Part shown: positions 1 to 7,554 of the stretch, piece by piece | Layout of the letters: every line of letters begins with the position of its first letter | Position numbering within the stretch: the first letter of the stretch is position 1 | Assembly: GCF_000410515.1 (NCBI RefSeq) | Contig: NC_021500.1 | Span: 434,001-498,000, forward strand | Direction of reading: 5' to 3' | From: Enterobacter sp. R4-368 | Lineage (GTDB): Bacteria > Pseudomonadota > Gammaproteobacteria > Enterobacterales > Enterobacteriaceae | Length of the DNA stretch: 64,000 nt | Made by a program: the position numbers and the translations under genes | The notes under the pieces: model-generated | What the model saw: the letters and a program-made list of their open reading frames with translations, nothing else | Database searches by the model: none | Told to the model about the DNA's origin: nothing

Positions 1-839
1 TGCGTCATTCGCGCCAGCAACGTGCGCGTGGCCCACTCCGCGTCGCGCTCCTGTTCCAGCCGCTGCCGGGTCAGGCCGTTTTCGCGAAATATGCGAATGG
101 CCTGCGCCATATCGCCAATTTCATCCACCTGCGCCAGTACCGGCGCTTCCACATTGTAATCCTGGGTCGCGAGGCGGTTAACCACATCACTCAACGTCAC
201 CACCGGGCGCAAAATGCGGTGTTTGATAATAAAACCAAGCACAAACAGGAACAGCAGCGCCGTCAGCCCGACCATAATTTCTGATAACGTGCGCAAGCGT
301 AAAGAGCGATCGGTTGCTTCGCTTATCGCGCTCTGGACACGCTGATCCGACAAGCTGCGGAAGTGGGCGAAACGGTACTCCGCTTCGGAAAGTCGCTCTT
401 CATAGCTGGCGCTGTACAACAGATTCATCGCCTCGTCCGTTTTCCCGGCTTCGATATCGGCGATGGCGATGCGCTGCTCATCTTCGAGTTGGTCCAGCGT
501 CGACAGCCCATCGCGCAGGATCAGTAACTCTTCATCGGAAGCGCCACGGTCACGCAGGGCGACCAGATGATTTTCCAGAGCGATATCCTGCTGCTGGCGG
601 GTTTTCCAGCTTTGAATCACTTCCGGCTGCTTCTTGATCACCGCTTCACGCGCCAGTTCAGTTAACGCATAAGCCTCTTTTTCCAGATCGTCCGTCAACG
701 TATCGAAAACGCGATTTTGCGCCACGGCGTCACGCTCGGCGCGTTCCGCATTCGACGCCATAAACAGCGCCACGCCGGAGGTCAGCGTTAATACCACGGT
801 CGCGGTATAAGCAAAATTGGTGATCGTAGCGATGCGCAC
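1..839 (-). CDS. HAMP-domain membrane sensor, N-terminal part (C-terminus beyond window)
   Basis: Reading leftward from a GTG at 839-837, preceded by an AAGGA-type ribosome site, the frame stays open to the window edge (about 279 codons). It begins MRIATITNFAYTATVV with a first membrane segment at roughly residues 5-25. A helical, charged periplasmic region follows, then a second membrane segment (SEIMVGLTALLFLFVLGFII) and a HAMP linker (ILRPVVTLSDVVNRLA ... VDEIGDMAQAIRIFRENG). This is the front end of a sensor histidine kinase or related receptor; the signalling output lies outside the window, so kinase versus chemoreceptor cannot be decided. It is divergent from the ABC importer at 1077-4445, which suggests by inference that it senses that importer's substrate. 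Confidence 0.75.
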   Translation of the reverse strand, partial: MRIATITNFAYTATVVLTLTSGVALFMASNAERAERDAVAQNRVFDTLTDDLEKEAYALTELAREAVIKKQPEVIQSWKTRQQQDIALENHLVALRDRGASDEELLILRDGLSTLDQLEDEQRIAIADIEAGKTDEAMNLLYSASYEERLSEAEYRFAHFRSLSDQRVQSAISEATDRSLRLRTLSEIMVGLTALLFLFVLGFIIKHRILRPVVTLSDVVNRLATQDYNVEAPVLAQVDEIGDMAQAIRIFRENGLTRQRLEQERDAEWATRTLLARMT

Positions 840-984
840 GGGGGATCCTTTTCGACGTGAGTGCGGGAATATGCCTATCAGTTTAGACATTCAGTTAAAA
901 ATCAATGCGCAATATTGACGTCATTTCTTCGTCATATTCGCTGCCTATAGTCAGCCGCAATCAAATCCCAAAGAGGATAACAAT

Positions 985-1080
985 ATGTTTGCTCCCCTGA
1001 CTTTTGTGCAGGTGGATGCGCCCCGTCGGATGAAGACCGCGGGTACGTCACGACTTTCTGTTACGGGAGGGCGTGAATGA
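985..1080 (+). CDS. 31-codon ORF translationally coupled to the ABC ATPase
   Basis: ATG at 985 sits seven bases after an AAAGAGGA ribosome site (970-977) and opens a 31-codon frame, MFAPLTFVQVDAPRR..., ending in TGA at 1078-1080. That stop overlaps the ATG of the ABC ATPase (ATGA, 1077-1080), the usual geometry of translational coupling. The ATPase ATG has no comparable ribosome site of its own outside this frame except GGGAGG at 1065-1070, which also lies within the small ORF. The peptide has no recognisable domain. It could be a leader, a coupling ORF, or the remnant of a longer gene. No function is assigned. Confidence 0.45.
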   Translation: MFAPLTFVQVDAPRRMKTAGTSRLSVTGGRE

Positions 1081-1778
1081 GCGCATTCACAGACATCCGC
1101 TTACAAGGCGTTTCCTACGCCTTTGGCGCACATACCGTTCTTAATCACATCGATTTACATATTCAACCTGGCAGCATTGTCGCGCTGCTCGGCCCGTCAG
1201 GCTGCGGCAAAAGCACGTTGCTGCGCTTGCTGGCAGGGCTGAGTGAACCGGCGGAAGGTGAGATCTGGTTTGGCGATCGCCTGGTGGCGAAAGCGGGCTG
1301 GACGCTACCGCCGGAAGCGCGCGATATCGGCATGGTATTTCAGGATTACGCGCTGTGGCCGCATATGAGCGTGGCGCAAAACGTCGCTTTCCCGCTGAAA
1401 ATGCGCAACGTGCCGCGTGCAGAGCGCGAACAACGCGTGTCGCAGGCGCTGGAAAGGGTTGGGCTGGCGGAATTTGCCGGGCGCAAACCGGCAGGCCTTT
1501 CCGGCGGGCAGCAGCAGCGCGTCGCGCTGGCACGCGCCATTGTCGCCGAACCCGGCGTCCTGCTGTTTGACGAGCCGCTCTCCAATCTCGACACCGCGCT
1601 GCGCGAATCCTTATGCCTTGAGATGGCACGACTGCTGCGCCAGCTCGGCACCACCGCCGTGTATGTCACTCATGACCACCGCGAAGCACAGCTTCTTGCC
1701 GATCGCATTGTGCATTTAGCGTCCGGGACCGTTGAATCTGTACGAACCGTTACTTCAACCTCAGGGGAAATTGCATGA
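1077..1778 (+). CDS. ABC transporter ATP-binding protein (AfuC/FbpC type, short form)
   Basis: The 233-residue ATPase would energise the importer encoded with it. Walker A is GPSGCGKST (about residues 39-47), the Q-loop is VFQDYALWPH, the signature is LSGGQQQR and Walker B is VLLFDEPLSNLD, followed by the H-loop VYVTHDHREA. The order and wording match ferric-iron/hexose-phosphate/2-aminoethylphosphonate importers. At 233 residues it stops just after the nucleotide-binding domain and lacks the C-terminal TOBE region that brings AfuC/FbpC proteins to about 350 residues, so substrate-dependent regulation through that domain is absent. The gene overlaps the binding-protein gene by four bases (1775-1778). 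Substrate cannot be read from the sequence. Confidence 0.85.
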   Translation: MSAFTDIRLQGVSYAFGAHTVLNHIDLHIQPGSIVALLGPSGCGKSTLLRLLAGLSEPAEGEIWFGDRLVAKAGWTLPPEARDIGMVFQDYALWPHMSVAQNVAFPLKMRNVPRAEREQRVSQALERVGLAEFAGRKPAGLSGGQQQRVALARAIVAEPGVLLFDEPLSNLDTALRESLCLEMARLLRQLGTTAVYVTHDHREAQLLADRIVHLASGTVESVRTVTSTSGEIA

Positions 1779-2743
1779 AAGCCTTACTGTCCGTGAAAAA
1801 AGGAGTCGCTTTAGCCATGGTGCTGTCGTCGATGATGATCTCCAGCGCGCACGCGCTGACTGTTTACACCGCAGGTCCTGGCTCGCTGGCAAAAAGCCTG
1901 GCCAGCGGCTTTGAGCAAAAAACCGGCGTTAAAGTGAATATTTTCCAGGCCACCACCGGCAAAGTGATGGCGCGACTCGAAGCCGAGCAGGCCAATCCGC
2001 AGGCCGACATTCTGATTTCTGCCTCGTGGGATACCGCCGAAGATCTGCATCATCGCGGCTGGCTGCTGCCGTTTATCAGTGCCAATGCCCAAAATGTCCC
2101 GCAGACACTGAAAAGCGGCGACTATGTGGCGCAGGGCATCTCCGCGCTGGGGATTGTCTGGAACACCAAGAGCGGCACCCCGGAGCCGAAAGAGTGGAAC
2201 GATCTGACATCTCCAGACTTTAAAGACAAAGTGACTACGCCGGATCCGTCACTTTCCGGCGCCTCGCTTGATCTGCTGATTGGTCTGCAAAATGGCATGG
2301 GCGACCGCGCATGGCAGTTGTTCGGGGCGCTGAAAAAGAACGGCATGGTGGTGAGCGGCCCGAACGCCCAGGCGGTAACGCCGGTGATGCAAGGGGCGAA
2401 AGCGGCGGTGTTTGGCGCGGTCGACTATGTCACCTATGGCAATATCGCGCAGGGCGAATCGCTGAAAGTGATCTTCCCGGCCAGCGGCACCGTTATCGCG
2501 CCGCGCCCGATGATGATCCTCAAAACCACCCAACACGCTGACGACGCTAAAGCGTTTATCGATTATGTGCTGTCGCCGGAAGGGCAAAAAATGGTCGCCG
2601 ACGCGTGGCTGATGCCTGCCCGCACGGACGTGGAAGCGAAACGCCCGCTGTTTACCGAACTGAAAGTGCTGCCAACCCAGAGCAGCGGCACCAGTGAACG
2701 TGGCGAGGTTCTGAAGCGCTTTAACGCGCTCTTTGCTCAGTAA
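1775..2743 (+). CDS. Periplasmic substrate-binding protein, AfuA/FbpA type
   Basis: This 322-residue extracellular solute-binding protein starts with a signal peptide (KKGVALAMVLSSMMISSAHA, cleaved near residue 28) and continues LTVYTAGPGSLAKSLASGFE, the opening strand-helix of the family-1 iron/phosphonate/hexose-phosphate binding fold. Typical later landmarks are QADILISAS, WNDLTSPDFKDKV, GASLDLLIGL and the C-terminal AKAFIDYVLSPEGQ. It would deliver a small anionic ligand in the periplasm to the permease encoded next. AfuA proteins bind hexose phosphates and FbpA binds ferric iron; no conserved Tyr pair typical of FbpA was noticed, so an organic phosphate is a reasonable but unproven guess. 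The stop is followed by a stable stem-loop (2758-2773). Confidence 0.85.
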   Translation: MKALLSVKKGVALAMVLSSMMISSAHALTVYTAGPGSLAKSLASGFEQKTGVKVNIFQATTGKVMARLEAEQANPQADILISASWDTAEDLHHRGWLLPFISANAQNVPQTLKSGDYVAQGISALGIVWNTKSGTPEPKEWNDLTSPDFKDKVTTPDPSLSGASLDLLIGLQNGMGDRAWQLFGALKKNGMVVSGPNAQAVTPVMQGAKAAVFGAVDYVTYGNIAQGESLKVIFPASGTVIAPRPMMILKTTQHADDAKAFIDYVLSPEGQKMVADAWLMPARTDVEAKRPLFTELKVLPTQSSGTSERGEVLKRFNALFAQ

Positions 2744-2757
2744 TCCTTTCGATCTTT

Positions 2758-2773
2758 GCGGGGGCAACCCCGC
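2758..2773 (+). promoter_or_regulatory. Intercistronic stem-loop with GCAA tetraloop
   Basis: GCGGGG (2758-2763) pairs perfectly with CCCCGC (2768-2773) around a GCAA loop of the GNRA class. It lies between the binding-protein stop (2743) and the permease start (2790) and has no T-tract. Such hairpins after periplasmic binding-protein genes commonly protect the upstream mRNA from 3' exonucleases so that more binding protein than permease is made; that role is inferred here. Confidence 0.6.
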
Positions 2774-2789
2774 TTTCAGGATACCCGTT

Positions 2790-4445
2790 GTGAACCAGAG
2801 ATTGATTGCGCAAGCGACGCTGGCGCTGCTGCTGATACTGGTGGCGCTGCCGTTGCTATTTATTGTGTTGCAGGCGGTATTCCCGCACTTTAGCGCCGGG
2901 AAATTCAGCGGCGCATTTTCCGCCATGCCCGCCTTATTGTCAGAGCCGCAACTGCCGGCCATGTTCGGCGGGACACTACAGATTGCCTGCGGTGTGGCGC
3001 TTTGCAGCGCACTGATTGGCTTGCCGCTTGGCGTCGCGCGCGGGTTATTTAATTTACCGTGGCCGAAACTGTGGGATCTGCTGTTTTTGATCCCGTTCTT
3101 AACTCCGCCCTATATTGCCGCGCTGTCGTGGATGCTGGTGCTGCAAACCCAGGGCTACCTGATGCAGCTCACCGGGCTGGATCTCAACAATCTGCTGTTT
3201 AGCAAGAGCGGCATCATTCTGGTGATGACGCTGAATATCTTCCCGGTGGTGTACTTTGCCGTATCGCGCAGTTTGCTCGCCAGCGGGCAGCGCCTGGCAC
3301 AAGTCGCCCGCGTTCATGGCGCCACGCCGTGGCGCGCATTTTGCCATATCACCTTGCCGTTACTTTCCCCGGCGCTGGCGGCAGGGATGTTGCTGGCCTT
3401 TACACTGGCGGTGGAAGAGTATGGCGTGCCCGCCGCGCTGGGTACCCGTTCCGGCGTGGTGATGCTGACGGTCGGTATCGAAGAGAAACTCGCCGACTGG
3501 CCGATCGATTTGCCCGGCGCGGCGCTGCTGTCGGTGGTGCTGATCGCCATTGCGCTGTGCGGATGGTGGCTGCAACGCAAACTGACCGGCGATAAAGATG
3601 TCACTAGTGTTTCCGGGAAACCGACCGAGCTTGTCGGGGCGAAACTCGGTTTTGCCACTTTACCGGTACTGCTGGTGATGGCGGCGGTCGGTTTTCTCGC
3701 CGTGGTGCTACCGGGGTTATCGATGGCGTTCACCGGCTTTAGCTCTACGCTTTCCGGCGGCGTGTCGCTGGATAATCTCACCATGAAGCATTTTGCGGCG
3801 CTGTTCGAACAGCGCGGTGATGCGCTACCCGCGCTGGGCACCAGTTTATCGCTGGCATTCGGCGCGGCGCTGATTACCGGCGCGCTGGGCTTGTGCGCCG
3901 CCTGGCTGGTGGTGATGCAGAAGATAAAAGGGCGCTCGGTAATTGATGCGTTATCGCTGATGCCAGCCGCGCTGCCTGGCGTGGTGGTTGGCGTTGGGTT
4001 GATTTTGCTGTGGAACCGCAGCTTCTGGCCGGTTTCGCCCTACAACAGCTGGGCAATTTTGCTTATCTCTTACTGTTGCCTGCTGCTGCCGTGGCCGGTG
4101 CGTTATATCGGCAGCGCCATGCGTCAGCTAGGCGGCAACCTGGAGCCTGCCGCCCGGGTTCACGGTGCCAGCGCGTTCCAGGCACTGCGTCTGATTGTGC
4201 TACCGCTCATTTTCCCGGCGATGCTCGCCTCCATGTTAATGGTGTTCGCCATTGCCTCGCGCGAGCTGGTCACCTCGCTGTTGCTGGCACCGGCGGGTAC
4301 ACAAACCGTGGCGGTATTTATCTGGCGGCAATTCGAGCAAGGCTCAGTAGGTCAGGGGATGGCGATGGCGACACTGACGCTGCTCACCGGGCTGGTGTTG
4401 ATGCTCACCGCGCTCGGCATTATGCAGCGCAGCACAAAGGGATAA
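2790..4445 (+). CDS. ABC transporter permease, fused double-domain type (AfuB/FbpB-like)
   Basis: This inner-membrane permease of about 551 residues contains two homologous halves, each with the binding-protein-dependent transport signature: RVHGATPWRAFCHITLPLLSPALAAG in the first and RVHGASAFQALRLIVLPLIFPAMLAS in the second. About twelve hydrophobic segments are visible. The frame is open from an ATG at 2733 that would overlap the binding protein, but the GTG at 2790 is preferred. It follows AGGA at 2778-2781 at a good distance and gives a normal N-terminus, MNQRLIAQATLALLLILVALP. It works with the ATPase (1077) and binding protein (1775) as one importer operon. A fused permease of this kind is standard for AfuB, FbpB and PhnV-like systems. 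Confidence 0.85.
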   Translation: MNQRLIAQATLALLLILVALPLLFIVLQAVFPHFSAGKFSGAFSAMPALLSEPQLPAMFGGTLQIACGVALCSALIGLPLGVARGLFNLPWPKLWDLLFLIPFLTPPYIAALSWMLVLQTQGYLMQLTGLDLNNLLFSKSGIILVMTLNIFPVVYFAVSRSLLASGQRLAQVARVHGATPWRAFCHITLPLLSPALAAGMLLAFTLAVEEYGVPAALGTRSGVVMLTVGIEEKLADWPIDLPGAALLSVVLIAIALCGWWLQRKLTGDKDVTSVSGKPTELVGAKLGFATLPVLLVMAAVGFLAVVLPGLSMAFTGFSSTLSGGVSLDNLTMKHFAALFEQRGDALPALGTSLSLAFGAALITGALGLCAAWLVVMQKIKGRSVIDALSLMPAALPGVVVGVGLILLWNRSFWPVSPYNSWAILLISYCCLLLPWPVRYIGSAMRQLGGNLEPAARVHGASAFQALRLIVLPLIFPAMLASMLMVFAIASRELVTSLLLAPAGTQTVAVFIWRQFEQGSVGQGMAMATLTLLTGLVLMLTALGIMQRSTKG

Positions 4446-4520
4446 ATCGAGGGCACGAAATCGACGGTAAAGCGAAAAAAATGCGCTATAACAACGGGAC
4501 ACCATTCGCAAGGAGCCTGT

Positions 4521-5363
4521 ATGACCCCTTTTTTGACCGCTTATCTGGCCCGTATTGGCTGGGAGCAAACGCCCGATGTCTCACTGGAAACGCTGCGGGC
4601 GCTGCATTTATATCACAACGGCGCTATCCCTTTTGAAAACCTCGATGTGGTACTGCCGCGCGAGATTGAACTCAGCGATGAGGCGATTTTTCATAAACTG
4701 GTGGTTGCCCGTCGCGGTGGCTACTGTTTTGAGCAGAACGGGCTATTTGAGCGCGTGCTGAAAGAGGTGGGTTTTACGGTGCGCAGCTTGTTAGGACGGG
4801 TGGTGATTGCTAATCCACACCAGATGCCACCGCGCACGCACCGTATTTTGCTGGTGCAGATTGCGGGCGAGCCGTGGATCGCCGATGTCGGATTTGGCGG
4901 GCAGACACTGACCGCGCCAATCCGCTTACAGGAGGATATTGAGCAGGCCACGCCGCATGGCGTCTACCGCTTGCAGCGCAAGGGGGAAGACTGGGTGCTC
5001 CAGTTCCGTCACCACGAACGCTGGCAGTCAATGTATCAGTTTGAGATGGGGCAGCAGTACCAGGCCGATTTCGTGATGGGGAATTTTCACTCCGCACACT
5101 GGCCGGCATCCCATTTTCGCCATCACTTGCTGATGTGCCGCCATCTGCCGGACGGCGTAAAACTGACGTTAACCAACTTCCATTTTACCCACTGGAAAAA
5201 CGGTCAGGTGCTGGAAGAGGTGACCTTTGCGGATGTTCCGGCGCTGTATGACGCGCTGCAACAGCGCTTTGGGCTTGGTGTGAACGATGCACAGTATGGC
5301 TTTAGCCTGCAACAGCTGGAAACGGTGATGGCCGGTTTCGATTTGCACGGCGAAAAAGTTTAA
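4521..5363 (+). CDS. nhoA: Arylamine N-acetyltransferase
   Basis: NhoA transfers acetyl groups from acetyl-CoA to arylamines, N-hydroxyarylamines and hydrazines through an acetyl-cysteine intermediate in the cytosol. The 280-residue length and sequence follow E. coli/Salmonella NhoA throughout. The catalytic triad is in register: Cys69 in RRGGYCFEQNG, His107 in PPRTHRILL and Asp122 in WIADVGFGGQTLTAPIRL. An AAGGAG ribosome site (4509-4514) precedes the ATG. It stands alone after the ABC importer and its end overlaps the convergent smvR gene by four bases. Neighbouring nhoA and smvA are also close together in Salmonella, which supports the assignment. Confidence 0.95.
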   Translation: MTPFLTAYLARIGWEQTPDVSLETLRALHLYHNGAIPFENLDVVLPREIELSDEAIFHKLVVARRGGYCFEQNGLFERVLKEVGFTVRSLLGRVVIANPHQMPPRTHRILLVQIAGEPWIADVGFGGQTLTAPIRLQEDIEQATPHGVYRLQRKGEDWVLQFRHHERWQSMYQFEMGQQYQADFVMGNFHSAHWPASHFRHHLLMCRHLPDGVKLTLTNFHFTHWKNGQVLEEVTFADVPALYDALQQRFGLGVNDAQYGFSLQQLETVMAGFDLHGEKV

Positions 5364-5935
5364 CGGAGCTCGTTGTCAATCATGACGGCCAGATGGCGAT
5401 TGAAGGCAGCTTCATCGACATCTGGCATGCCCAGCATGCAAATCCCGTCCAGCCCGCAGACCAGCGCCATCAGGCGCCAGGCAATGTTTGCCGCCGTATC
5501 GGTATCCGTGAATTCACCTGCCGCACGGCCTTGCTCAATCAGTTGCATCACTTTGACGTGCCACATCTCCATGGTCAGCAGGTACGCGCCTTTGAATTCC
5601 GGCTCTTTACTCGCCAGCAGTAACGCTTCACGCCACAAATGCACATAGGGTTCGAGGCCGCCTTCATCGCTGCCCAGCATCGCGTGCAACTGCTCGCGCC
5701 ATGGCGCGGTTGCGGGTACCACTTCCACCTCCAGCAGTTCCGCAATCAGGCGGATAAAGGCCTCGGCTTTTAATGCATTCGCCGAGGTGAAATGGTGGTG
5801 GACCTGGCCGGTGGCAACCCCGGCTTCGCTTGCCACGCGGCGAACGGTCATGGCGGAAAAACCTTCCGCCAGCGCTACGCGCATCGCGGCTTTCAGGATC
5901 ACCTCCCGGCGATCATCCTTGTTCAGATAGCGCAT
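5360..5935 (-). CDS. smvR: TetR-family repressor of the SmvA efflux pump
   Basis: This 191-residue TetR regulator has an N-terminal helix-turn-helix (REVILKAAMRVALAEGF ... VRRVASEAGVATGQVHHHFTSANALKAEAF) and a helical C-terminal ligand-binding domain. The frame extends upstream to 6022, but ATG 5935 is chosen: it has GAGG five bases before it and gives the family's normal length. It is divergent from smvA, the arrangement known in Klebsiella and Salmonella where SmvR represses smvA and loss raises tolerance to cationic biocides. Two inverted repeats of one type (5979-5994 and 6015-6030) lie in the 119-bp gap and are the likely operators. Confidence 0.85.
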   Translation of the reverse strand: MRYLNKDDRREVILKAAMRVALAEGFSAMTVRRVASEAGVATGQVHHHFTSANALKAEAFIRLIAELLEVEVVPATAPWREQLHAMLGSDEGGLEPYVHLWREALLLASKEPEFKGAYLLTMEMWHVKVMQLIEQGRAAGEFTDTDTAANIAWRLMALVCGLDGICMLGMPDVDEAAFNRHLAVMIDNELR

Positions 5936-5978
5936 ACAACCTCGGTTAAATAGAGCGTCAACGGAGTTTAACAAAAAG

Positions 5979-5994
5979 CTGGACATGCGTTCAA
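5979..5994. promoter_or_regulatory. Second, imperfect SmvR operator candidate
   Basis: CTGGAC-ATGC-GTTCAA differs from the perfect palindrome at 6015-6030 at two arm positions, both in the right arm, and keeps its 6-4-6 geometry. The two sites are 36 bp apart centre to centre, which would place two TetR dimers about three and a half helical turns apart. This site is nearer to the smvR start. Confidence 0.45.
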
Positions 5995-6014
5995 CTTTAC
6001 GTAGGATCGCGATT

Positions 6015-6030
6015 CTGGACATCTGTCCAG
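6015..6030. promoter_or_regulatory. Perfect palindrome, probable SmvR operator
   Basis: CTGGAC-ATCT-GTCCAG is a perfect 6-bp inverted repeat with a 4-bp spacer, 24 bp before the smvA ATG (6055). Palindromes of this size in the gap between a TetR gene and a divergent efflux gene are normally the repressor's operator. Confidence 0.65.
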
Positions 6031-6054
6031 GAATGAAAAACGATGGAGAGAAGT

Positions 6055-7542
6055 ATGTTTCGTCAGTGGTTAACGCTGGTCATCATTGTGCTGGTTTATA
6101 TTCCGGTCGCGATTGATGCGACGGTGCTGCATGTTGCCGCGCCCACACTGAGCGTGGAGTTAAATGCCAGCGGAAATGCGCTGTTATGGATAATTGATAT
6201 TTACTCGCTGGTGATGGCCGGTATGGTGCTGCCGATGGGCGCGCTGGGCGACAGAATTGGTTTTAAGCGGCTGCTGCTTGTCGGCAGCGGCCTGTTTGGC
6301 GCAGCCTCGTTACTGGCGGCCTTTGCCGCGAGCGCCAGTTGGCTGATTGCCACGCGCGCGCTGTTAGCTGTGGGCGCGGCGATGATCGTGCCGGCAACGC
6401 TTGCCGGGATCCGTAATACCTTCTCGCAGGCACAGCAACGCAATACGGCGCTCGGCGTCTGGGCGGCAATTGGTTCCGGCGGCGCGGCGTTCGGCCCATT
6501 AATTGGCGGTATGTTACTGGAGCATTTCTACTGGGGGTCGGTATTTTTAATTAACGTGCCGATCGTCATTGTCGTGATGGCGCTGACCGCACGCTTTGTA
6601 CCGCGCCAGCAGGGCCGCGCCGATCAGCCGTTACACCTGAACCAGGCGTTGAGCCTAATTGTCGCCATCTTACTGCTGGTGTGGAGTGCCAAAACGGCAA
6701 TGAAAGGCACGCTTCCGCTGTGGATCGTAGCGAGCACGTTACTGGTTGGTGCCACCTTGCTGACCGGATTTGTCCGCATTCAGCTGGCCGCCAGCACGCC
6801 GATGATCGATATGCGTCTGTTTACGCATCGCGTCATTTTGAGCGGTGTATTGATGGCGATCACCGCGATGGTCACGCTGGTCGGTTTTGAACTGCTGATG
6901 GCGCAGGAGCTGCAATTTGTCCACGGTTTCACGCCATTTGCCGCCGGGGTGTTTATGCTGCCGGTGATGCTGGCAAGCGGGTTTAGCGGGCCGATTGCCG
7001 GGGTTCTTGTGTCAAAACTGGGCTTACGCCGCGTCGCCGCAGGCGGAATGGCGCTCAGCGCGCTGAGTTTTCTTGGTCTTTCCGCGACCAATTTTGCCAC
7101 CCAGCCGTGGCAGGCCGGAGTATTGATGGCGCTGCTCGGTTTCAGTGCGGCGAGCGCGTTACTGGCTTCAACGGCGGCGATAATGGCCGCAGCGCCCAAA
7201 GAGAAAGCGGCAGCCGCCGGGGCGATAGAAGCGATGTCTTACGAACTGGGCGCCGGACTGGGCATTGCCGTGTTTGGGCTGATTTTGAGCCGCAGTTTCT
7301 CCGCCTCGATCCAGCTTCCGCAGGGGTTAAGCAGCGAGACCGCCGCGCAGGCTTCATCCTCCATTGGTGAAGCATTCCGCCTGGCGCAGGAAGCACCACC
7401 CGCACTTGCTGAAGGGATCATCTCGGCGGCGAAAACGGCGTTTACCGGTTCGCACAGCATTGCACTGAGCACCGCCAGCGCACTGTTAATGCTGCTGGCG
7501 GTAGGGATCTGGTTTAGCCTGGCGCGAGTGGAAAAAGCGTAG
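6055..7542 (+). CDS. smvA: MFS efflux pump SmvA (DHA2 family)
   Basis: SmvA is a 14-segment proton-driven exporter of quaternary ammonium compounds, methyl viologen, chlorhexidine and similar cations. The protein (495 residues) opens MFRQWLTLVIIVLVYIPVAI and carries the DHA2 motifs DATVLHVAAPTL near segment 1, GALGDRIGFKRLLLVG in loop 2-3 and GSGGAAFGPLIGGMLLEHFYWGSVF around segment 5. It matches Salmonella SmvA almost word for word in the first 200 residues. ATG 6055 is preferred over the upstream ATG at 6043: it has GGAGAG just before it and matches the known N-terminus. Expression is probably controlled by the divergent TetR gene through the adjacent palindromes. Confidence 0.93.
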   Translation: MFRQWLTLVIIVLVYIPVAIDATVLHVAAPTLSVELNASGNALLWIIDIYSLVMAGMVLPMGALGDRIGFKRLLLVGSGLFGAASLLAAFAASASWLIATRALLAVGAAMIVPATLAGIRNTFSQAQQRNTALGVWAAIGSGGAAFGPLIGGMLLEHFYWGSVFLINVPIVIVVMALTARFVPRQQGRADQPLHLNQALSLIVAILLLVWSAKTAMKGTLPLWIVASTLLVGATLLTGFVRIQLAASTPMIDMRLFTHRVILSGVLMAITAMVTLVGFELLMAQELQFVHGFTPFAAGVFMLPVMLASGFSGPIAGVLVSKLGLRRVAAGGMALSALSFLGLSATNFATQPWQAGVLMALLGFSAASALLASTAAIMAAAPKEKAAAAGAIEAMSYELGAGLGIAVFGLILSRSFSASIQLPQGLSSETAAQASSSIGEAFRLAQEAPPALAEGIISAAKTAFTGSHSIALSTASALLMLLAVGIWFSLARVEKA

Positions 7543-7554
7543 CATTTGGCCGGA

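Noticed and set aside
12..840. ORF on the plus strand at 314-637
   Set aside because: Antisense to the HAMP sensor gene, no ribosome site, and low-complexity Arg/Ser/Pro composition.
915..951. TTGACG and TATAGT as a sigma-70 promoter for the first importer operon
   Set aside because: The two elements are 25 bases apart, too far for a normal spacer; a promoter is probably here but I cannot place it.
2722..2800. Permease start at 2733 (ATG inside the binding-protein end)
   Set aside because: It would add a non-hydrophobic, family-foreign N-terminus read through the intercistronic hairpin; GTG 2790 has an AGGA site and gives the expected protein.
4010..4636. Plus-strand 208-codon ORF overlapping the permease end and nhoA start
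   Set aside because: It is an out-of-frame shadow of two well-supported genes; its composition (Arg/Ala/His-rich) is typical of shadow frames.
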